Shown here: positions 57,499 to 64,000 of the stretch, one piece after another
Layout of the letters: every line of letters starts with the position of its first letter
Numbering within the stretch: position 1 is the stretch's first letter
Origin: Phanerochaete sordida
Lineage: Eukaryota > Basidiomycota > Agaricomycetes > Polyporales > Phanerochaetaceae
Assembly: GCA_019973155.2 (NCBI GenBank)
Contig: BPQB01000075.1
Location: 62,001-126,000, forward strand
Length of the DNA: 64,000 nt
Direction of reading: 5' to 3'
Notes under the pieces: model-generated
What the model was told of the DNA's origin: nothing
What the model saw: the letters and a program-made list of their open reading frames with translations, nothing else
Databases searched by the model: none
Position numbers and translations under genes: made by a program

Positions 57499-58569
57499 TC
57501 AACAGATGAAGGGGATGCCAGAGGCGCAGCGGCCAATTTTGATGAGGATACGCACTGCTAAGAGGACGATGGCAATCACGACAATGAGGACCAGCATCAG
57601 GCATATCGCCCTACGCCCCGCCTTGCGCTGATACTCGTGCGCAGTGGTCAGCTCTTCGGCAGCCCCGGCGGTGTCGACCGCGATAGATGAGATGTTCGAC
57701 TCGATGTTGTCTGGAATGCCCCGAGTCAGCGCTCCGCAGGCGACGCGGAGGGAAGTGCACTCTACCAATCATGTTCCCCTGCTCCTGCACCAGCGTCCCG
57801 AGGTCCCGGAATATCTCGTGCAGCTCGTGTATGCCGGTCTCGATCTCACGGATTTCCGCTTCGCGCTCTACGATCAGCGACTCCTGGTGGGCAAGCTCCT
57901 GGGGTGACAGTTGGTTCTGCAGGAGCTGTGTCTGGCGCTGGGACGGCGTAGGGCTCGACGGCCGCTCCTCGCTGTCCGCGCGGTGAGAAAGCGCGTCAGA
58001 GCGCAACGGGGACCGGACGTACGCATGCTCCTCCTCGACCGCATGCTTGACGGTCTCCACCACCGTGCGCTGGCGCTCAGCGCTGACCTGCTGGGCGCGC
58101 TGGAAGGCGACAAGGGACATCTGGAAATCATGGGAGGTCTTTTGCAATGAGGTCTTGTGCTTGGGCTGGGTGGAAACCGTCAACGGGGCTCGGACATGTC
58201 GGCATCCTGCATTGGAAACGCACCAGAGTCGCTTGTAGCGCTGCGAGCTTCTTCAGGTCGTCGGAGCCACGCTTCGCCATCGCGCGGGTGGTTTCGGTGA
58301 GGTCATGGCTGCGACCCGGACAGGTGAGTGGATTGCACAGCTCGCAATAAGAGCGCGGCGTACAGTGACTTGCGCAGCTGAGCCGAGTCCCGGTTCGTGC
58401 CCAGCTGGTCCACTAGCTTCAAGATACCCTGCACATTGGCGTTGATCTTGAAGACCTGGAGGGAGAGCGACGACTGCAGGCTGAGGAACGCAGACTCTTC
58501 CTGCGACTGCGGTATGGAGCGCGAGTTGGCAGGGCTTGCGAGGCCCGCCTCTATGTCTTGGAAACTCAT
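57499..58569 (-). CDS. PEP12: Endosomal Qa-SNARE (Pep12/syntaxin-7 type)
   Basis: Model: complement(57499..57710, 57766..58159, 58224..58308, 58364..58569), 298 aa. It starts MSFQDIEAGL. The N-terminal helical (Habc-type) part spans about residues 20-130. The SNARE helix contains REIETGIHELHEIFRDLGTL then VQEQGNMIDNIESNI, with the zero-layer Gln in VQEQG, so it is a Q-SNARE of the syntaxin class. AGRRAICLMLVLIVVIAIVL is the C-terminal anchor. It mediates fusion at late endosome/vacuole in yeast; here inferred by family. About 20 residues follow the membrane helix, slightly more than typical. All four exons join in frame. Confidence 0.93.
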
Positions 58570-58858
58570 GGGTATAAAGCAAGATGACGGGAGAGAACAA
58601 GGTGGACGCCGAGCGCAGGCCCGGGCCCCGCAGCGCATGTGCGAGGCGGCGGGGTTCCCACGCTCCCAAAGGAACAACGTCGGGGCTGCCTATTTTGGCA
58701 GGCGTCGGGCGACGAGAACAGCCGAGTCCGACATGCTCGGGTATGTGTTATTGGGGGGCACCGTGAGTAATAGTACAAGCTACGCAGAGCATGATAGATA
58801 AAAACATGACAACAGGTCCGTGGAGGAGGTACAAGAGAAAAGCGGGCGGCGCAGGTCT

Positions 58859-60259
58859 TCACGAAGCACGAGTCGCTGTCGAGCCACCCTTGGAACGATG
58901 CATGACTATCCAAGGATGCTTGCGCACTTCGCTCAGTGCAATGCGCTTCTCTGGCTCGTATTGCAGGAGCTGGGAAGTTGTGAGCAGGTGCACCTCGTGG
59001 AGAGAACTCGAGGACTAACCTTTACGATAAGATCCTTTGCCTCCGGCGAGACCTTGGAGGGTATCTTTAGGTCGACGCGCGCAATGCGCTTGTATGTCGC
59101 TGGAAGAGCAGTCCATTAGAGCCATTTTGAGAAGGGAGACGTACGAGCTTACCATTGTGCCCCGTCAAATCTTCGAATGGTGGACTTCCGACGATGAACT
59201 CATAGGTAAGCACACCGAGAGCCCATAGGTCGACCTTATCGTCATGCTCCTTTCCCTCGACCATCTCTGGCGGGAGGTAGTCGAGCGTGCCGCAAAGGGT
59301 CTTCCTTCGGTTACCCGGGGCATGTACGCTCCAGCCAAAGTCGCCAATCTTGAGCTCACCGTTGATGCCCAGGAGCAGGTTCTCCGGCTTGATGTCGCGG
59401 TGGATGACATGCTTCGCGTGCAGGTACATGAGCGCGTCGGCCATCTGGTCGATGTAGCGCGCGCTGCGCTTCTCGGAGAAGCATCCGTGCTTCGTGAGCT
59501 GCTTGTAGAGCTCGCCCTTGCCGGCGAACTCGATCATGAGGAAGATGCGCTTCTCGTCGTGGAAGTACCCGTAGAGGCGCAGGACGTGCGGGTGCCGCAG
59601 GTTCTGCTGGATCTCAATCTCGCGCCGGATCTGCTTCTCAACGCGCGACTGCACGATCTCGGACTTGTACAGGCACTTGAGCGCGAGGATGTAGTGCGGC
59701 TCGACCTTCGTGCGGACCATGTACACGCGCCCGAACTTGCCCTTCCCGAGCGGCCGCCCGATGTCGAAGTCTGTCAGATGCCATTCCCGCGTCGGGCGGT
59801 ACCTGTAAGGCGGTCAGCTTCGCTGCCAGCGGGGAGCACATGTCGTGCGTACCGTGCGATACTCGAGTCCAAAGCAAGTTCCTCTGCTGCTTCGCCATAG
59901 ACCTTCTCTCCTCGATTCTCATTGTCAATCTCGAATCCTCCGTCATACCGTCCAATGTCGATGGTCTGCTGTGAGGGTGCGGGGGTAGGGGCGGGCTGCG
60001 CGGGAGCTGCAGGGGTGGGTTTCGTAGGAGAAGCGGGACGCCCGTGCTTGGTAGGTATCGTCGATGATGATGCAGCTTTCGAGTGTCCGGCGGGGAAGGG
60101 ATTCGGGGCGGCGAACTTGGAGAGGAGCTTCGAGACGTTCTGGCCCTGGCTAGGTTTCTTCTGGTGTGCTGCAGCCGTTGACTTGGCCGCGTTCGTGTTG
60201 GGTTTCGACGAGATCTCGAGTGCAGCTATCTGCCTCGTCACTGCGTTGATGGAGGTCAT
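58859..60259 (-). CDS. IPL1: Aurora-type serine/threonine kinase
   Basis: Model: complement(58859..58969, 59020..59099, 59153..59802, 59853..60259), 415 aa. The first ~145 residues are disordered and Ala/Pro/Ser-rich. The kinase domain has the Gly loop GKGKFGRVY, the ATP lysine in [27 protein letters not shown] and the T-loop [15 protein letters not shown], whose Thr is the usual activation site. DFGWSVHAP and [11 protein letters not shown] are diagnostic for Aurora kinases. Fungi usually have one Aurora, the catalytic subunit of the chromosomal passenger complex, which corrects kinetochore attachment and controls cytokinesis. The C-terminus ends in [14 protein letters not shown] and a short tail. 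It is divergent from the F-box-like gene about 0.8 kb away. Confidence 0.96.
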
Positions 60260-61055
60260 GGCGGGCGATGTGTCGCGAGGCGGAGGTAACAAGTCGAACC
60301 AAAACGTTGGACGCGTTAGGCAGTGGTGGTCACGTGCCCGTGGAGGAATCATCTTCGAGGTCCGAGTACTAACTCAGATTGGCCATTGACCTTCTCCGCA
60401 GTATCTCCGCTCAAATGGAAGTGGCTTGCCCCGAGTCGAGTCTCCGGAATCTCTGGACATGTACACCACTTCGCGACAACACTGGCGAAGTTATCCAACT
60501 CTTACACCATTCTCGCGCTGTTCTAACGGTTTACATGCATTATCCTTCAGTATGTCATCATTTGGGACAGTCCCGGTCCGTCTGCAGATCCCGAGCCATC
60601 TACTGCGCTCGTGCCTCTGACGAAGTCTCTGCGCGCATTCACCGCGGTGCAACGGAGCAGCTTCGATTGCCGACGCGCAATTGGCTTGCATCTTACATAT
60701 TATGGTGAGCATCTCATACGCTCATGTCGCAGACAACCCCAATTCATCGAGCTCCCGCTTGCCTGGCTCTGTAGGGCGCTGATAGTTCGTGGTCGTGTGC
60801 CGGCACTGCAAGAGCACGATAGCATTCACCTCGCGCGAGTGTTTGACGTCCATGACCGGTGTTGAGAGCCCCAGAGGCAGGTAAGACATGCGGGCGATGA
60901 GACATCCGAAACCTGCAGAGTCATGACCCGATAGGTCTGATCTCGCTGAGGGCCGAAACGGGCAGCTAATTTCCCCTGTGGATCTCTACCACTGATTCAA
61001 AACGAACATCGAGGAAACGTAGAAGATCATCTCGTCTCTCACCTTATCCTCCACC
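60260..61055. other. Divergent intergenic region, Aurora and F-box-like genes
   Basis: Holds both promoters. No coherent gene is present; a frame at 60379..60708 has no domain and no coding pattern. Confidence 0.5.
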
Positions 61056-62721
61056 ATGTCGAGCAAGGCACTCCCGCTTGCCGTCGTCGCAGGCATCGCA
61101 CGTGAACTAGCCACACCGCCCAATACGACCGACCCTTCAGGATCTCGCGGTACACTCCAGGCAGATCGCGACAGCGACTCACAGGGAGAAGAAGCTGAAG
61201 ACGAGTACGGAGGAGAGGACGACGAGGAAACGCGGGAGGCTATATTGCACAGGGAATCGAGGGCAGCCTTGGCCGTCTGTTCGCTAGTATGCTCTGAATG
61301 GAAGAAAGCCGCGCAACCTCTGCTGTTTCGAGAGATGCGTGTCCATATCCAACATGACAAAGGTTCTCTCGTCGTGATATTTCAAACGGAGCTGTCGTTG
61401 ATTCTACATGTTTTAGGAGGTCCTGGAACCCAGACCAAGACATGGGCCGGATTTTTGAAGCTCTTAGAGCAGCCTCGAAGCGCGTTGCTACACACCCTAG
61501 AGCTCGACATATCGTACGAAGCGAAGGGCCGCAACGCGCCTGTGAAGAAGATGACGCTCTGGGATCAGACCATCCTGCAGAAACGCGCAGGGAAGGACGC
61601 AGCCCTACTTCCAGTCGACCTTCGCGAGCTGCGGCTCATCGCGGAAGCTTGTTCCAAAATACGGTCTGTCACCCTTCAATATCTTGATATCCGGACCTCA
61701 GCAGAACATGCCGCGTTCAAGTTCCCCTCCACTCTCCAGGACGTGGATATCATCGACAGCACCATCGCGATCTCTGCTTCCGAGACTACCTCTTGCGACA
61801 TGTCATCTTTCCTTGCTCCTTTTGTCGGCGTGCGCTCCCTCCGTTTCGAGGGCGTCCCCTTCTCCGACTGCACGCCTTCCCTCCGGCCGAACGCCTTGCC
61901 CGTCTTCGAGAACTTGCAAGAGCTCTCCTTCGACAACTGTGACCACATCCACGCCCTGCTTCAAATTCTGCCTGTCGTCGCCTCCCAATGCTTCCCACGC
62001 CTCAAAACCCTCGCTTTGGGCACTATCACTCCCGATGATATCGTCTCCGTTCGCGACGTTATACAAGCTTTTGCAGCCCAGCTGAGCGACCTGACGCTAG
62101 CGTTCGAGTTCTCAAGCTTTGAGCTGAAGTGGAGTAAGCTCGTCTTCTCTCTCGCTGAGCAGTACTCATTCTCTACCGCAGAGCCGAGACTAAACCTCAA
62201 AAAGTGTGCAGTGCTTCATACGCTCCGCCTCGCGGTCGAAGGCACGCAGCGCAAGGGCAGAGACCCGGAGGACACCTGGGCGCAGCTCTCCCGATTCCTC
62301 TCAAACCTGGCGTCAGCAGAGCCCGCCGACAGCCCTCCGCTGGAGCGCATCGTCATCGAGTACGGTCGGGCCGACGACACGTATGCCCCGGACGACGAGA
62401 ACGTCGACCTGGACTTCCGAGCGCTGGAGCGGCTGCAGCGCGCGCTGCTGAAGTTTCCCGCCCTGCAGCGCGTGGTCTTCAGGCCCCCTTCCGCGAGCGG
62501 TTATGATCGGTTTGGTGCGTACGACCAGATGCACATCGCCTCGCGTCTGCCCGAGCTCGTCTGGAGCGGCATGCTTGCGTTCGAGGTGTCCGAGCATGAC
62601 TGGACTCCGGCGAGCTACCCGCAGTGTATCTTGGGTGAGCTCCACATTACAACAGAATGCGTCGTGTCTATAAATTCATGATCTTTCAGATGCGGTGCAT
62701 GAGGCCGAGTCGAACTACTGA
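61056..62721 (+). CDS. F-box/LRR-like protein
   Basis: Model: join(61056..61362, 61417..62634, 62690..62721), 518 aa; if the first intron is retained the protein gains 18 residues in frame (536 aa). The N-terminus has a degenerate F-box pattern: ALAVCSLVCSEWKKAAQPLL followed by FREM, preceded by an acidic insert (GEEAEDEYGGEDDEE). The rest alternates beta strands and helices with LRR-like spacing (LRFEGVPFSDC, LQELSFDNCDHIHALLQIL, LKTLALGTI). This is the large, poorly characterised F-box family of agaricomycetes, presumed SCF substrate adaptors. The last intron is clear (GTGAGC...TTTCAG). The first is uncertain because it is 54 nt, has no stop in frame and a weak GTTCTC donor. Confidence 0.75.
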
Positions 62722-63371
62722 GAGCCATCTGCCGGTGTCACTGCTCGACTGTGGTATGCTTCGCCCCGACTGATAAAGTGATTTATCGTACAAATGAACC
62801 GCCCCATCGTGTTATATCCCGTTCATCTTCTCTGACCGTGTCTCTTCCACGCTTTTCTACGAACGCGCCCACTGGACTGGTCGATTCGAATGCGTGTAAG
62901 GTTTAGTTGCGGCCAGTGAGGTGCGTCTTGTCTTCGAAATCGAGTCAATTCACCATATTCGAACGACAATAGGGTCTACGACCCCTCACGTGGTGAGCAC
63001 ATCTTCTACCACAACTCCGCTGAGCCTACAGCCATCACATCTTCCGGCGATGCGGCGGATGTCAAGCAGCACTTTTTGGCGTCACGAGGCCTGCAGTCTC
63101 ACAGCGTTCTGCATTCGGCAAGTGTACTGAGTCAACAAGCCATATCCGTCATACGGAGGTATTTGGGACGATTGGTCCTGGACGTATCTCTCACGGCAAG
63201 TTCTACTCATTCTGATACGAGTCTACTTTCTTGTTCCATCGCTACGGATAGGTCCCGCTCGGGCGGGACCGAAAGACGCGACGCCACGAGGCGTAGACGA
63301 TTTAAAGACGCGGAAAGACCTTGGAGTCCTCTGAGCTCCCACCTGTGCAGCCCCTTCCCCGACCAGCCGTC
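62722..63371. other. Intergenic between F-box-like and 2OG-oxygenase-like genes
   Basis: 3' flank and promoter. No gene seen. A short GC palindrome (GGTCCCGCTCGGGCGGGACC, about 63252) lies about 120 bp upstream of the next start codon. Confidence 0.5.
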
Positions 63372-64000
63372 ATGCCTCGTTCACCATCTCCTACCAGCGA
63401 ACCTTTTGTTCCTGAACATCCTCACCTCCAAGCGCTGAACGACGCGATCTCGAGCAAGGCCCTACCATGTTCGAGTGGCGTCTTCGCTGTTCAGCCTGAC
63501 GACCTGATTCTCTACTACGGCACCAAAGAACCTAACTCCAAGTACGCCTCTTCGTTACTTCCATTGATCAATCTGACAGATATTCTCAGGGGCCTTGGGC
63601 GCATCGACTTCACGTCCCACACCGACGACGAGATCAAGCACCTCGCAGACAGCTGCGATGTCGCCACATTCGGGCGCGGTGGCGAAGACGTGCACGACGA
63701 GTCCTACCGCAAGGCGGGCAAGCTCGACAAGCGCCACTTCGCGTCGAACTTCTGTCCCGAGCTGTCGGGGCTGATGCATGTCATACGCCACAATGTTCTC
63801 GAAGGGCACAACGGCAAGGCACTGAAGGTCGAGCTGTACAAGCTGAATGTCTACGGTGCGCGTAATAAAATACTTTGAATTATGCGTATTGCTAACCTGG
63901 GTTGACCAGGCCCCGGGTCGTTCTTCAAGGCCCACAAGGACACGCCGCGCGCAGACAACATGATTGCGTCGCTTGTCGTCGTCTTACCCACTCGCCACGA
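63372..64000 (+). CDS. 2OG-Fe(II) oxygenase-like protein, N-terminal part (runs off window)
   Basis: Model: join(63372..63541, 63590..63855, 63910..>64000); incomplete at the right edge. The protein starts MPRSPSPTSEPFVPEHPHLQ. Later come RIDFTSHTDDEIKHLADSCD and LKVELYKLNVYGPGSFFKAH, then KDTPRADNMIASLVVVLPT. The order YKLNVYGPGSFFKAHKDTPR is typical of the fungal prolyl-4-hydroxylase-like group, where His and Asp of HKD are the first two iron ligands (inferred); the distal His would lie outside the window. The first intron (63542..63589, 48 nt) is in frame and stop-free, so retention is possible. Confidence 0.7.

Noticed and set aside
1..64000. tRNA, rRNA, riboswitch or CRISPR features
   Set aside because: I looked for T-loop-like strings and regularly spaced direct repeats and found none convincing; TTCGA strings seen fall inside coding exons. 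A covariance-model scan would be decisive.

Overview
The window is nuclear DNA of a filamentous basidiomycete, most likely an agaricomycete of the polypore/white-rot type (inference). Genes are split by many GT..AG introns of about 48-60 nt. The content is fungal: a DUF6533-type seven-TM protein, several basidiomycete 7-TM families, a Stealth-type phosphotransferase, a Crypton-like tyrosine recombinase, a GEN1-like XPG nuclease and a P450 beside NmrA-type reductases. I saw no rRNA, tRNA, CRISPR or bacterial operon. Gene models were built by hand: splice sites were chosen so that reading frame and family similarity are both kept, and exon coordinates are given in each entry.

Layout. 2.1-6.7 kb: a GTPase with a coiled-coil tail (-), a GNAT acetyltransferase (+), a small unknown protein (-). 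7.6-13.7 kb: three tandem 7-TM paralogues (+) with identical internal exon lengths. 14.0-17.1 kb: an NmrA-like reductase (-) and, upstream of it on the same strand, another 7-TM protein. 17.8-21.7 kb: NAD-specific glutamate dehydrogenase (-), 14 exons. 21.7-28.4 kb: a gene-poor, repeat-bearing island. 28.4-34.0 kb: a GEN1/Yen1-like nuclease (+) ending in three SUMO-interaction-like motifs, directly followed by a Crypton-like recombinase (+). 34-38.5 kb: decayed sequence plus one small unknown gene (-). 38.5-46.4 kb: CaiB/BaiF CoA-transferase-like protein (-), ETF beta subunit (-) divergent from mitochondrial processing peptidase beta (+), and a cytochrome P450 (+). 46.6-49.4 kb: a second, inverted copy of the 7-TM + NmrA pair; its 7-TM member looks 5'-degenerate. 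49.9-60.3 kb: Stealth protein, a MITE-like inverted repeat, DUF6533 7-TM protein, Pep12-type syntaxin and Aurora kinase (all genes -). 61-64 kb: an F-box-like protein and the start of a 2OG-Fe(II) oxygenase-like protein (+).

How it fits together. Housekeeping genes (GDH2, ETF beta, MPP beta, Aurora, syntaxin) are interleaved with an accessory layer of orphan 7-TM proteins, NmrA reductases, a P450 and mobile DNA. The most notable structures are the inverted 7-TM/NmrA duplication about 30 kb apart with a preserved promoter block, the nuclease-recombinase pair, and several very short exons (8, 10 and 20 nt).
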